This document shows, in pieces, positions 1 through 7,997 of a stretch of 64,000 bases of DNA (positions within the stretch are counted from its first letter, which is position 1; the number at the start of each line of letters is the position of its first letter). The stretch comes from Paracoccus sp. N5 (GTDB lineage: Bacteria > Pseudomonadota > Alphaproteobacteria > Rhodobacterales > Rhodobacteraceae): positions 1,241,001 through 1,305,000 of the forward strand of contig NZ_AQUO01000001.1 in NCBI RefSeq assembly GCF_000371965.1, in the 5' to 3' direction. The notes under the pieces are model-generated. The model was not told where the DNA came from. It searched no databases and was given only the letters and a program-made list of their open reading frames with translations. The position numbers were made by a program, and so were the translations under genes.

Positions 1-1322
1 CGCAGTGCCCTGCCGATGTCCGAGGTCCAGATGCCAGCGAACAACCCGTATTCTGTATCGTTCGCGGTGTGGGCCAAGGCGGCAAGATCCTCGTCACCGC
101 CGAATTTCTGCGCCACCAGCACCGGGCCGAAGATCTCTTCCCGCACGACGCGCATGTCGGGACGGGTATCGACCAGCACCGTCGGCGCGACGAAATAGCC
201 CTCGCTTTGCGGCCTAGCACCCGCGCCCGCGATCCGGGCGCCCTCGGCCAGCCCGCTGTCGATGTAGTCGGACACCCGGTCGCGCTGCACCGCAGATATC
301 AGCGGCCCCAGCTGCGTTCCGGCGTCCAGCCCGTGCCCCAGCGTCATGCTGTCACCGATTGCCGCCACGCCTTCGACGACCTGGTCGAAAACCCGCTCAT
401 GGACGTAAAGCCGCGATCCGGCCGAGCAGACCTGCCCGCTGTTCAGAAAGATGGCATTTGCCGCGCCCTGGATCGCCGCGTCGATATCGGCATCGGGGAA
501 AATGAAGACCGGGGATTTCCCGCCAAGTTCCAGCGTGACCTTCTTGAGGTTGCCCAGGGCGGCCTCGACAATCTTCTTGCCGGTGCCGGTCGAGCCGGTA
601 AAGGCGACCTTGTCCACGCCGGGATGCCGCGCCAGCGCGGCGCCGGCCCCCGAACCAAAGCCGGTCAGGATGTTCACCACGCCGGGCGGAAACCCCGCCT
701 CCAGGATCAGCTCGCCCAGCTTGATCGCGCTGAGCGGCGTCTGCTCGGCCGGTTTCAGCACCACCGTGCAACCGACCGCCAGGGCCGGCGCCAGTTTCCA
801 GATCGCCATCGACAGCGGAAAGTTCCACGGGATGATCTGCGCGACCACGCCGATCGGCACATGGCTGGTGAAGGCGTGCCATTCGCCTGGCAGCGAAACC
901 TTGACGGTCTCGCCGTTCAGCTTGGTCGTCCAGCCGGCGAAATAGCGCACCATTTCGGCAACGCCAGCAATGCCGGCCAGGGCCAGGGCCAGGGGCTTGC
1001 CGTTGTCGACCACCTCGACCTGGGCCAGCAATTCGCCGTTGGCCTCGATCAGGTCGGCAAGGCGCATCAGCAGCCGCGCCCGCTCGGGCCCCGAAAAGCG
1101 CGACCAGGGCCCGTCCAGCGCCCGGCGCGCCGCCGCCACCGCCAGATCGACATCCTCGGCCCCAGCCTCGGATGCGGCAGCGACCACGGCCCCCGTCGCC
1201 GGATCGAACACTTCGAAGCGCCGCCCCTCGCTCGGGGTGACCCATTGCCCGTCGATCAGCAGCAGATGCCTGCCGGAAATGAAGCTGGCGGCGTCGGCGG
1301 AAAGCCCGGGGTGCAATGTCAT
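1..1322 (-). CDS. NAD(P)-dependent aldehyde dehydrogenase (3' end outside the window)
   Basis: The protein is about 440 residues as far as visible and continues past base 1. It should oxidise an aldehyde to the acid with NAD(P)+ in the cytoplasm. Visible motifs are the coenzyme-binding IIPWNFP segment, FTGSTGTGK, the catalytic glutamate E265 in LELGGKSP and the catalytic cysteine C299 in NSGQVCSAG; late motifs such as EIFGPVL are also present. The start is the ATG at 1322, 22 bases after the reductase stop, with a purine-rich AGGA stretch upstream. It is the last visible gene of the P450 operon, so it may oxidise an aldehyde made by the P450. Substrate is not decided by sequence; phenylacetaldehyde or betaine-aldehyde type enzymes are both possible. 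Confidence 0.93.
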   Translation of the reverse strand, partial: MTLHPGLSADAASFISGRHLLLIDGQWVTPSEGRRFEVFDPATGAVVAAASEAGAEDVDLAVAAARRALDGPWSRFSGPERARLLMRLADLIEANGELLAQVEVVDNGKPLALALAGIAGVAEMVRYFAGWTTKLNGETVKVSLPGEWHAFTSHVPIGVVAQIIPWNFPLSMAIWKLAPALAVGCTVVLKPAEQTPLSAIKLGELILEAGFPPGVVNILTGFGSGAGAALARHPGVDKVAFTGSTGTGKKIVEAALGNLKKVTLELGGKSPVFIFPDADIDAAIQGAANAIFLNSGQVCSAGSRLYVHERVFDQVVEGVAAIGDSMTLGHGLDAGTQLGPLISAVQRDRVSDYIDSGLAEGARIAGAGARPQSEGYFVAPTVLVDTRPDMRVVREEIFGPVLVAQKFGGDEDLAALAHTANDTEYGLFAGIWTSDIGRAL

Positions 1323-1344
1323 CTGTCCACGTCCTGGTTGCGGT

Positions 1345-2583
1345 TCACGCGGCGGGCTGCGCCGCGGCGAACAGGGATTTCAGGTCAAAGCCGGGATCGG
1401 CCGCCTGCTCGGGGGTGGGCGACAGCCCGGCCGTCAACAGGCGACGCGCGGCCATGTGATCGGCAGGCCGGTTGGCGGATTCCACCGCGACCAGCCGGTC
1501 GCCGCGATAGCAGAAGACCGAGAATTTCATTCCCGAGACATCGCCCCGCAGCACCTCGCGGTCGGTTCCCTGCGCAAGGCCGGCGATCTGCAGCTTGGCG
1601 CCGCCCTGGTCGCTCCAGAACCATGGCACCGCGTCATAGGCGGCGGGCTTGCCGGTCAGCACGGCCGCGAGATGCCGGGCCTGGTCCATGGCGTTCTGGA
1701 TCGACTCCAGCCGCGACGGCTGCAGGGCGAAACGCGAAGGGAACACCGCGCAATCGCCCAGCGCGAAGATGGCAGGATCGCTGGTGGCAAGGCGATCATC
1801 AACGACAATGCCATTGTCGCAATCGATCCCGGCATCCCGCGCCAGCGCGACATGCGGCTCGACCCCGATGCCGACCACGACCAGATCGGCAGGCAGAAGG
1901 ATGCCGTCCTCGAGCTCGACGGCGCTGATCTCGCCGGCTTCGGCAACCAGCCGACGGACCTTGGCCTGCAGGAAAAGCTGGCTTCCCAGCGCGACGTGAT
2001 GCGCCCGGAAGGCCTCGGCCATCGGCTGCGATATGGCCCGTCCCATCAGGCGCGGACCGGCCTCGACGATGCTGACAGCCAGGCCCCATTCGCGCGCCAC
2101 GGCAGCGAATTCCAGGCCAAGAAAGCCGCCGCCGATGACGACGGCATTCCTGCTGCGCTCAAGCCGCTCGCGGATGGCGCGGGCATCGGCGATGGTGCGG
2201 ATACTGTGCACACCACCGATTCCTTCGGTGCCCGGCAGGGCGCGGTTCGCCGCGCCGGTCGCCAGCACCAGCCTGTCATAGCCGATGTCGCTTCCATCGG
2301 CGAGGATCAGCCTACGGCCCGCCCGGTCCAGCCGCTCGGCCCGGGTGCCGATCCGCAGGTCGATGCCCTTGCTCTCGAAATGCGCGTGCTGCTGGAAGGT
2401 AAGCGCTTCGGCGCCGATGGTGCCGCTGAGAAACGCCTTGGAGAGCGGCGGGCGCTGGTAGGGCAATTCGGCCTCGTCGCCGATCAGGACCAGCTTGCCC
2501 TGGTGGCCGGCATCCCGCAGGGCGACGGCAAGCTGATAGCCAGCCTGCCCTGCACCAACGATCACGATCTCGGCGTCAGTCAT
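1345..2583 (-). CDS. FAD-dependent ferredoxin reductase of a P450 system
   Basis: A 412-residue flavoprotein of the putidaredoxin-reductase / rubredoxin-reductase type, expected to move electrons from NAD(P)H to the neighbouring ferredoxin. The N-terminal FAD dinucleotide motif GAGQAG is at residues 10-15, the NAD(P)H motif GGGFLG at 151-156, and the second FAD motif ALGDCAVFP near residue 270. Length is normal for the family. The ATG at 2581-2583 lies inside the end of the ferredoxin gene (8-base overlap), so translation of the two is probably coupled. Together with the ferredoxin and P450 it makes a class I three-component monooxygenase. Function call is firm; the identity of the preferred pyridine nucleotide is not visible. 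Confidence 0.94.
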   Translation of the reverse strand: MTDAEIVIVGAGQAGYQLAVALRDAGHQGKLVLIGDEAELPYQRPPLSKAFLSGTIGAEALTFQQHAHFESKGIDLRIGTRAERLDRAGRRLILADGSDIGYDRLVLATGAANRALPGTEGIGGVHSIRTIADARAIRERLERSRNAVVIGGGFLGLEFAAVAREWGLAVSIVEAGPRLMGRAISQPMAEAFRAHHVALGSQLFLQAKVRRLVAEAGEISAVELEDGILLPADLVVVGIGVEPHVALARDAGIDCDNGIVVDDRLATSDPAIFALGDCAVFPSRFALQPSRLESIQNAMDQARHLAAVLTGKPAAYDAVPWFWSDQGGAKLQIAGLAQGTDREVLRGDVSGMKFSVFCYRGDRLVAVESANRPADHMAARRLLTAGLSPTPEQAADPGFDLKSLFAAAQPAA

Positions 2584-2779
2584 CGTCGTCCTGCAGATGG
2601 ATGACCAGAGCCGGGCACAAGCGGGCCGCCTCGCGCACCGCCTCGTGCTGATCCGCGGGCGGGTTCTCGTCCAGCACGATCACCAGCCCGTCATCGTCGT
2701 TCTGCGCAAAGACCTTGGGAGCCGCGACCACGCAAAGCCCCGCGCCGATGCACTTGTCCATATCGACTGTAATTTTCAT
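2576..2779 (-). CDS. P450-associated ferredoxin, probably [3Fe-4S]
   Basis: A 67-residue acidic ferredoxin. The cluster ligands visible are the two cysteines of CIGAGLC near the N-terminus and the cysteine of LCPAL near the C-terminus. The position where [4Fe-4S] relatives have a further cysteine is alanine, so three cysteines remain, as in the CxxHxxC...CP ferredoxins that serve bacterial P450s with a [3Fe-4S] centre. The start ATG at 2779 was chosen because an AGGAGG lies six bases upstream; an in-frame ATG at 2785 overlaps that Shine-Dalgarno and is less likely. It overlaps the reductase start by 8 bases and follows the P450 gene. It should shuttle single electrons from the reductase to the P450. 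Confidence 0.92.
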   Translation of the reverse strand: MKITVDMDKCIGAGLCVVAAPKVFAQNDDDGLVIVLDENPPADQHEAVREAARLCPALVIHLQDDDD

Positions 2780-2836
2780 CGCCATCCTCCTCATTGGCAG
2801 CCGCGGGCGCCGAAGCGCCATGGGCGTTTCCCTTCG

Positions 2837-4081
2837 TCACCAAGTGACCGGCAGCTTTTCGATACCGTAAACGAAAGCGTCATAGCGGAATTCCAACTCC
2901 TCGACCGGGACCGCGAGCTTCAGGTTCGGGAAGCGCTGGAACAGCTTGCTGAACACGATCTGCAGCTCGGCCCGGGCCAGGGCCTGGCCCAGGCATTGAT
3001 GCGAGCCGAAGCTGAAGGCCACATGATGCATCGCCTTCCGGCGAATGTCGAAACGGTCGGGATCATCGAAGGCGGCCGGGTCGCGGTTCGCGGCGCTGAT
3101 CAGCGCCAAAACCCCGTCACCCTTGCGGATCAGGGTTCCGCCGACCTCGACATCCTCCAGCGCCACCCGCGGACCGTTGTAATGCACGATGGTGTGGAAG
3201 CGCAGCATCTCCTCTACCGCGCCCACCACCAGCGACGGGTCGGCCACCAGCGCGTCCTTTTGATCGGGGTGCAGCAGCAGCGAAAGGCAGCCTAGCGCGA
3301 TCATGTTTGCCGTGGTCTCGTGCCCGCCCATCAGCAAAAGCTCGGCGGTCGCCAGCGCCTCCTCGCGGGTGATGTGGCCGGGCAGCATGTAGTTGTGCAG
3401 CATCCGGGTGATAAGATCGTCCTGCGGCTCGGTCGCCTCGAGCTTGCGGGTGATAAGCCCGTCGAGATACTCGCGCATTTCGCGCCCCGCCCGGAGCGGG
3501 ACTTCCGGATCGGCCTTCAGGTCGAGCTTCTGCAAGGCCCGTTCGTGGAAATATTCCTGATCCTCGTAGGGCACGCCCAGCATGTTCGAGATCACCGTAG
3601 TCGGCAGCGCCAGGGCGAAAACCTCGGCAAAATCGCAGCTGCCGCCCTTGGCTTCCATCTCGTCGAAAAGCCGGTCGACGAGATCGTTCAGATAAGGCTT
3701 CATCGCCTCGATGGTCTTCACCATGAACTCGCGCGAGAACATCCGGCGATGCTTTGTATGTTCGGGCGGATCCATGCGGATCAGCGTCGCGGGATGCTCG
3801 TTGCGCAGCAGCGACGCGCGCGCCGGCGCGATCATCGGATAGTTGGGCGTCGAGGGCACCGTGGAGAAGCGGTTGTCGCCAAGCACCTGCTTGACCTCGT
3901 CATGCCGGGTGACGATCCAGGCCCAGGCGCCGTCCGGCATGCGGACCTTGCTCAGCCCCGGCTTCTTGCGGATCTCGGCATATTCCGCTGGCGGCGCGAA
4001 GGGACAACGCTGCATCGGAAAGTTCGGCAGCCCGTCTTCACCGACGGAGCGCTCTGACGTGTCAATGGACGACGGGTACAT
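2837..4081 (-). CDS. Cytochrome P450 monooxygenase
   Basis: A 414-residue soluble bacterial P450. The haem-thiolate loop FSFGSHQCLG places the axial cysteine at residue 363; the oxygen-activating helix I motif GGHETT is at 252-257 and the ExxR pair is E291/R294. There is no membrane anchor. An AAGGAGG Shine-Dalgarno lies eight bases before the ATG at 4081. The ferredoxin and reductase genes follow directly, making a self-contained class I P450 operon, and a CoA-transferase gene precedes it on the same strand. The substrate cannot be read from sequence; hydroxylation or O-demethylation of an aromatic or terpenoid compound would fit the surrounding ring-cleavage genes, and this is inference. 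Confidence 0.95.
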   Translation of the reverse strand: MYPSSIDTSERSVGEDGLPNFPMQRCPFAPPAEYAEIRKKPGLSKVRMPDGAWAWIVTRHDEVKQVLGDNRFSTVPSTPNYPMIAPARASLLRNEHPATLIRMDPPEHTKHRRMFSREFMVKTIEAMKPYLNDLVDRLFDEMEAKGGSCDFAEVFALALPTTVISNMLGVPYEDQEYFHERALQKLDLKADPEVPLRAGREMREYLDGLITRKLEATEPQDDLITRMLHNYMLPGHITREEALATAELLLMGGHETTANMIALGCLSLLLHPDQKDALVADPSLVVGAVEEMLRFHTIVHYNGPRVALEDVEVGGTLIRKGDGVLALISAANRDPAAFDDPDRFDIRRKAMHHVAFSFGSHQCLGQALARAELQIVFSKLFQRFPNLKLAVPVEELEFRYDAFVYGIEKLPVTW

Positions 4082-4129
4082 TGCTTTCTCCTCCTTGGAT
4101 CCTGTCCACCCAGGCCCCTTATGCGGGTC

Positions 4130-4149
4130 GCTGCATCGATCGATGCAGC
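4130..4149. promoter_or_regulatory. Perfect 20-bp palindrome upstream of the P450 gene
   Basis: GCTGCATCGATCGATGCAGC reads the same on both strands. It lies 49 bases upstream of the P450 start codon and downstream of the CoA-transferase stop, so it is placed like an operator for the P450-ferredoxin-reductase-aldehyde dehydrogenase operon. There is no poly-T tract after it, so a terminator is less likely. A second short hairpin (CCGGCT / AGCCGG) is at 4171-4186. Confidence 0.45.
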
Positions 4150-4211
4150 TTGTCGTATCACCTCGCGAAGCCGGCTCCGTAGCCGGGCCACCACGTCCTT
4201 ACCGGTCCCGG

Positions 4212-5396
4212 TCAGGCCTCCTCAATCCTGCCTGCCTCGTCTTCCCTGTTCAGCACGATGCCGAATTCGGCCAGAACCTCTTCGGTATGCTCCCCCAGGA
4301 CCGGCGGGCGCGAGACCTTTTTCAGCGGCGTTTCCGAAAGTTTCAGCGGATTGGCCAGCAGCTTGAAGCGGCCTGCCCGCGGATGGTCCAGTTCGACCAC
4401 AAGGTCGCGCTGAATGCGCGGATCCGCGAAAACCTCGTCGAAGGTCGCCACCGGCGCAAACATGGTTCCGGCTTCCAGAAGCACCTTGTTCCAATGCGCC
4501 ATCGGCTTTTTGGCAAAGGCTCGCGCCAGCCCGGCATCAACGATCTCGCGATGGGCCAGACGCCCCTCCTTGGTCGCAAGGCGCTCATCCGCCAGCAGAT
4601 CGTCAGCCCCCACCGCCCCCGCCAACGCCCGCCAGAACTTGTCGGTATGGGCGATGATCATGACGTGACGTTTATCAGAGGTCTCATAGGTATTATAGGG
4701 CACGATCTGCCAATGCGCATTGCCCATGCGGGCCGGCGTATCGCCCGTCGCGAAGTAATAGGAATCGCGCGGGATCATGCTGTAGATGGTGGCGTCCATC
4801 ATCGACAGGTCAATGCGCTGGCCCTTGCCGGTCTTCTGCCGGGCGTTCAGGGCGGCCATGACGCCGATGGTCGAAAGCAGCGGCGTGATCAGGTCGCAAT
4901 AGGGCATGCCGGTCTTCAGCGGGCCGGTCTTTTCGTCGCCGGTCAATTGCATCAGGCCAGACAACGCCTGGATCACCGGATCCATGCCCGGACGGGTGCT
5001 GTCGTCGCCTTCGCTGCCGAAGGCGGTGGTCTGGCAATAGATCAGCCCGGGGTTCTCGGCGCTGAGTTCCTCATAGGTGATCCCCAGCTTCTCGGCGATG
5101 CCCGGACGGAAGTTCACCGCGACGATGTCGACATGCTTCGCCAGCTCGCGGGCCGCGCGCTTGCCTTCGTCGGTATTCAGATCAAGGACGACGCTGCGCT
5201 TGTTGCGGTTCATCGTCAGGAAATAGGCAGCATCGTCGCCCAGGAACGTCTCGCCGGTCTTGCGGAACGTGTCGCCCTGCGGCGGCTCGACCTTGATCAC
5301 GTCCGCCCCGAAATCCGCAAGAAGCATGGTCCCCATCGGACCGTTCATCATCTGCGTGAAGTCCAGCACGCGGATTCCATCCAAAGCACCGGTCAT
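4212..5396 (-). CDS. Class III (CaiB/BaiF) CoA-transferase
   Basis: A 394-residue member of the formyl-CoA transferase / CaiB family, which moves CoA between two carboxylic acids through aspartyl-CoA intermediates. The N-terminal IRVLDFTQ...GADVIKVEPP signature and the PYCDLITP segment with the probable catalytic aspartate D168 are visible. The ATG at 5396 is preferred over longer in-frame options because GGAGG lies four bases upstream and the protein then begins like its family. It is divergent from the dienelactone hydrolase gene, with two palindromic operators in the shared promoter region. It may activate the aromatic or aliphatic acid made by the neighbouring oxygenases. Substrate unknown. 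Confidence 0.92.
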   Translation of the reverse strand: MTGALDGIRVLDFTQMMNGPMGTMLLADFGADVIKVEPPQGDTFRKTGETFLGDDAAYFLTMNRNKRSVVLDLNTDEGKRAARELAKHVDIVAVNFRPGIAEKLGITYEELSAENPGLIYCQTTAFGSEGDDSTRPGMDPVIQALSGLMQLTGDEKTGPLKTGMPYCDLITPLLSTIGVMAALNARQKTGKGQRIDLSMMDATIYSMIPRDSYYFATGDTPARMGNAHWQIVPYNTYETSDKRHVMIIAHTDKFWRALAGAVGADDLLADERLATKEGRLAHREIVDAGLARAFAKKPMAHWNKVLLEAGTMFAPVATFDEVFADPRIQRDLVVELDHPRAGRFKLLANPLKLSETPLKKVSRPPVLGEHTEEVLAEFGIVLNREDEAGRIEEA

Positions 5397-5437
5397 GACG
5401 CCTCCTTCTTTCCCGCCTCCGGTATCGACCGAATGGC

Positions 5438-5456
5438 ACATTGGCTCAACCTTTGA
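5438..5456. promoter_or_regulatory. Third, weaker copy of the shared cluster operator
   Basis: The 19 bases ACATTGGCTCAACCTTTGA match about 15 of 19 positions of the two palindromic sites at 9155-9173 and 9239-9257, including the core GG.TCAACC.TTGA. It sits just upstream of the CoA-transferase start, between divergent genes. The match in position and sequence suggests the same regulator controls both ends of the catabolic cluster. Confidence 0.45.
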
Positions 5457-5487
5457 CTTTTATCCTTAACTGCTGGATAGAAGTCAA
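5453..5487. promoter_or_regulatory. 35-bp inverted repeat in the divergent promoter
   Basis: The arms TTGACTTTTATCC (5453-5465) and GGATAGAAGTCAA (5475-5487) are complementary at 12 of 13 positions around a 9-base spacer. The element lies 35 bases before the dienelactone hydrolase start and 57 bases before the CoA-transferase start and overlaps the end of the 5438-5456 site. It is too AT-rich to be a GC-type terminator and is best read as a dimeric regulator site covering both promoters. Confidence 0.55.
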
Positions 5488-5521
5488 GCAGAAATAGACA
5501 GGACTTTCGGAAAGGTGCCCT

Positions 5522-6217
5522 ATGAACAAAACCCCCGGCTTTATCGACGTCGCCGCAAGCGATGGCCATGTCCTTTCGGCCTGGTGCGCCGGTCCGCCCG
5601 CAGCCACCCGCTCGCTGGTTGTGGTGCAGGAAATTTTCGGCGTGAATCACTACATCCGCTCGGTGTGCCACAAGCTGGCCGATCTGGGCTATCGCGTCGT
5701 GGCCCCTGCCCTTTTCGACCGGGTCAGCCGCGGCTATGAGCGCGGCTACAGCCGCGAGGAGGCGCAGGAGGGCATGGCGATCCGGCGCCAGCTCGACGAG
5801 GCCCTGGCGCTCGACGACATTCTGGCGGCGGCGGCGCTGCTGCCTGGACGCAAGGGAATCATCGGCTTCTGCATGGGCGGCACGCTGTGCTGGCAGGCCG
5901 CCTCGCGCAGCACGGCTTTCGATGCCGCGGTCGGCTGGTACGGCACCGGGATCGCCGCCGACCTGGACGCCCGGCTGAACTGCCCCGTGCAGTTGCACTA
6001 TGGCGACAAGGATCACGCCATCCCGCTGGAGGACGCCCTGAAGGTGCGGGACGCCCGGCCGGATGTCGAGGTCTTCATCTATGACGCCGGGCATGGCTTC
6101 GGCTGCACCGAGCGGGCCAGCCATGTCGAGCCGGCCGCCACGCTGGCATGGCAGCGCAGCCTGGCCTTTTTCGACCGTCACCTGGACAGGAAGCCGCCGG
6201 CCGGGTCGGACAGATAG
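5522..6217 (+). CDS. Dienelactone hydrolase family protein
   Basis: A 231-residue alpha/beta hydrolase. The nucleophile elbow GFCMGG puts the catalytic cysteine at C117; the other triad members are D164 in YGDKDHAIP and H191 in DAGHGFGC, and E37 in QEIFG matches the residue that holds the cysteine inactive until substrate binds in classical dienelactone hydrolase. Length and motif order are canonical. A GGAAAGG Shine-Dalgarno precedes the ATG. It is transcribed away from the CoA-transferase gene and converges with the flavin monooxygenase gene. Role: hydrolysis of a lactone or ester intermediate of ring-cleavage products. Some family members act on other esters, so the substrate is open. Confidence 0.92.
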   Translation: MNKTPGFIDVAASDGHVLSAWCAGPPAATRSLVVVQEIFGVNHYIRSVCHKLADLGYRVVAPALFDRVSRGYERGYSREEAQEGMAIRRQLDEALALDDILAAAALLPGRKGIIGFCMGGTLCWQAASRSTAFDAAVGWYGTGIAADLDARLNCPVQLHYGDKDHAIPLEDALKVRDARPDVEVFIYDAGHGFGCTERASHVEPAATLAWQRSLAFFDRHLDRKPPAGSDR

Positions 6218-6222
6218 AAACA

Positions 6223-6248
6223 GGCGCGGCGGGTTTCCCTGCCGCGCC
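6223..6248. terminator. GC-rich hairpin between convergent genes
   Basis: GGCGCGGC (6223-6230) pairs with GCCGCGCC (6241-6248), with GGG/CCC extending the stem inside. It lies between the stop codons of the dienelactone hydrolase (+) and the flavin monooxygenase (-). No long T-run follows on either strand, so it is probably a bidirectional but weak or Rho-assisted terminator. Confidence 0.55.
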
Positions 6249-6274
6249 CGAAAGAGGCCGGTCCGATACCGCGC

Positions 6275-7921
6275 TCAGGCCGCGCTGCAGATGCCCAGCG
6301 CCTGGCCGTCGGCAATGCCGCGCACGGCGTCGATGATCTCGCCCGGCCGCGCCGGGGCGGCGTCGTCGCGCCAGACCACCTGGCCATCCGGCCGCACCAG
6401 GACGAGCCGGCGCTCGTAAAGCGCCGCGGCTTCGGCATTGTCGATGGTGACGACCCGGAACGGCACCCCGCGCGAGGCCGCTTCGGCGGCAAGCCCGTCG
6501 CCCGAGGGCGCATCCCCGCCAAAGCGCAACAGGACGAACTCCTTGCCGAACAGGTCGAGAATCGACTTGCCGGGCTCAAGCCAGACATGTGGCGCCCGCG
6601 AGCCGGGCCGCGCGGTCGGAGTATAGGTCTGCACGGTATCCTCGGGACGGGGCGTGCCGTCGGGAATGACGATGGGCGAGCCCTCGAACACATAACCAAG
6701 ATGGATGCCGATAGAGAACCATTCCCGCTTCATCAGTTCGGTATAGGCCTCGCCGAACTCGCGGCGCTTCTGCTCCGCTTCGGGCGTATCGGCGAACATC
6801 TCGGGCCCCGGGGAAACCACCCGCGGCGACAGCATGCGCTTCAGGTTGCCGGTCGCCTCGGAGACGTTGCGGATCGCCACCGGCCGCATCTCGGTCTCGT
6901 ATGAGCCCAGCAGGTTCGGCCCGCCCCAGCCCTCGATCGTGGCGGCAAGCTTCCACGACAGGTTCACCGCGTCCTGGATGCCGGTGTTCATCCCGAAGCC
7001 GCCGGTGGGCGAGGTCAGATGCGCCGCGTCCCCGGCCAGGAAAACCCGCTTGGTGCCATAGCTGTCCGCGACCAGCTGGCGGCGGACCCAAGGCAGCAAG
7101 GAAAGGATCTCGAAATCGAATTCCTTGCCGACCGCGCGGATGATGGCAGCCCGCATGACCTCCTCGGAATGGGTCTGCATCCTGTCGTCGCCCACCAGCG
7201 AGAAGCGCCACTGGTCGCGGCCGTTGATGGCAACAAGCGTGGCCCAGGTCCCTTCCGGCCCGATGAAGATATAGCGATAGGCCGGGCGCAGATCGTGAAG
7301 CCCTTCGAGGTTCTCGGCGCGGAACACCACGTTGGTGGTATAGGTCAGCGTCGGCTCGCCCGCCATGGCGATGCCCAGCGCCTGACGGACGCTGCTGGCG
7401 CCGCCATCGGTGCCGACCAGATATTGCGAGCGGATCTCGAAGGTCTCGCCGCTTTCCAGGTCGCGCAGCGTGCTGAGAACGCCGTCCTCATCCTCAACGA
7501 AGCTGACCAGTTCGGTCCGGTAGCGCAGCGAGACATGCGGATACTGGCTTGCAAAACGGCGCAGCACCGGGTCGAAGAAATTCTGCGGGCAACGTTCGCG
7601 CTTCTGCGGGCTTTGCGGCGGGCACGCCTCGTCTTGCGGGGCCGGGAAGACCTCGCGTCCGAATTCATATCCGGTCAGCGACGTCACCCAGGCGCAGTCC
7701 TGCGGATAAGCGCGGTTGTAGCCGGCGCTTTCGACCCAGGGCACGATGCCCCAGCGGCGGCAGAACTCCATGGTGCGGATGCCGATCATGTCCATTTTCG
7801 GCTGCAGGATCTGGCCGTCGCTCCGCTCGACCAGCGTGCAGGCGGTGCCGCGAAAGCCCAGGTCTCCGGCCAGCGCCAAGCCGATCGGGCCAGCGCCGAC
7901 GATCAAAACAGGAGTATCCAT
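6275..7921 (-). CDS. Class A FAD-dependent aromatic monooxygenase
   Basis: A 548-residue flavoprotein of the phenol / MhpA-type hydroxylase group. The N-terminal Rossmann motif VGAGPIGLALAG, the central TDGGASSVR (DG) motif and the AGDAAHLTSPTGGFGMNTG (GD) motif are all present, followed by a C-terminal thioredoxin-like region of about 150 residues as in the two-domain hydroxylases. It uses NAD(P)H and O2 to hydroxylate a phenolic ring. The ATG is preceded by GGGAAG. The gene lies 76 bases downstream of the gentisate dioxygenase-like gene on the same strand, so it may supply the para-dihydroxylated ring that this dioxygenase opens. Exact substrate is inferred only from context. Confidence 0.93.
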   Translation of the reverse strand: MDTPVLIVGAGPIGLALAGDLGFRGTACTLVERSDGQILQPKMDMIGIRTMEFCRRWGIVPWVESAGYNRAYPQDCAWVTSLTGYEFGREVFPAPQDEACPPQSPQKRERCPQNFFDPVLRRFASQYPHVSLRYRTELVSFVEDEDGVLSTLRDLESGETFEIRSQYLVGTDGGASSVRQALGIAMAGEPTLTYTTNVVFRAENLEGLHDLRPAYRYIFIGPEGTWATLVAINGRDQWRFSLVGDDRMQTHSEEVMRAAIIRAVGKEFDFEILSLLPWVRRQLVADSYGTKRVFLAGDAAHLTSPTGGFGMNTGIQDAVNLSWKLAATIEGWGGPNLLGSYETEMRPVAIRNVSEATGNLKRMLSPRVVSPGPEMFADTPEAEQKRREFGEAYTELMKREWFSIGIHLGYVFEGSPIVIPDGTPRPEDTVQTYTPTARPGSRAPHVWLEPGKSILDLFGKEFVLLRFGGDAPSGDGLAAEAASRGVPFRVVTIDNAEAAALYERRLVLVRPDGQVVWRDDAAPARPGEIIDAVRGIADGQALGICSAA

Positions 7922-7997
7922 ACTTATCTTCCCTGAATGGTGGCAGGCGCAGCGCGCGCCTGGTGACTGCGGGCAAGGCCCGCGACGAGGTTCCGCG

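Noticed and set aside
69..1928. A 619-codon open frame on the plus strand
   Set aside because: It is the antisense of the aldehyde dehydrogenase and reductase genes, whose motifs are clear on the minus strand.
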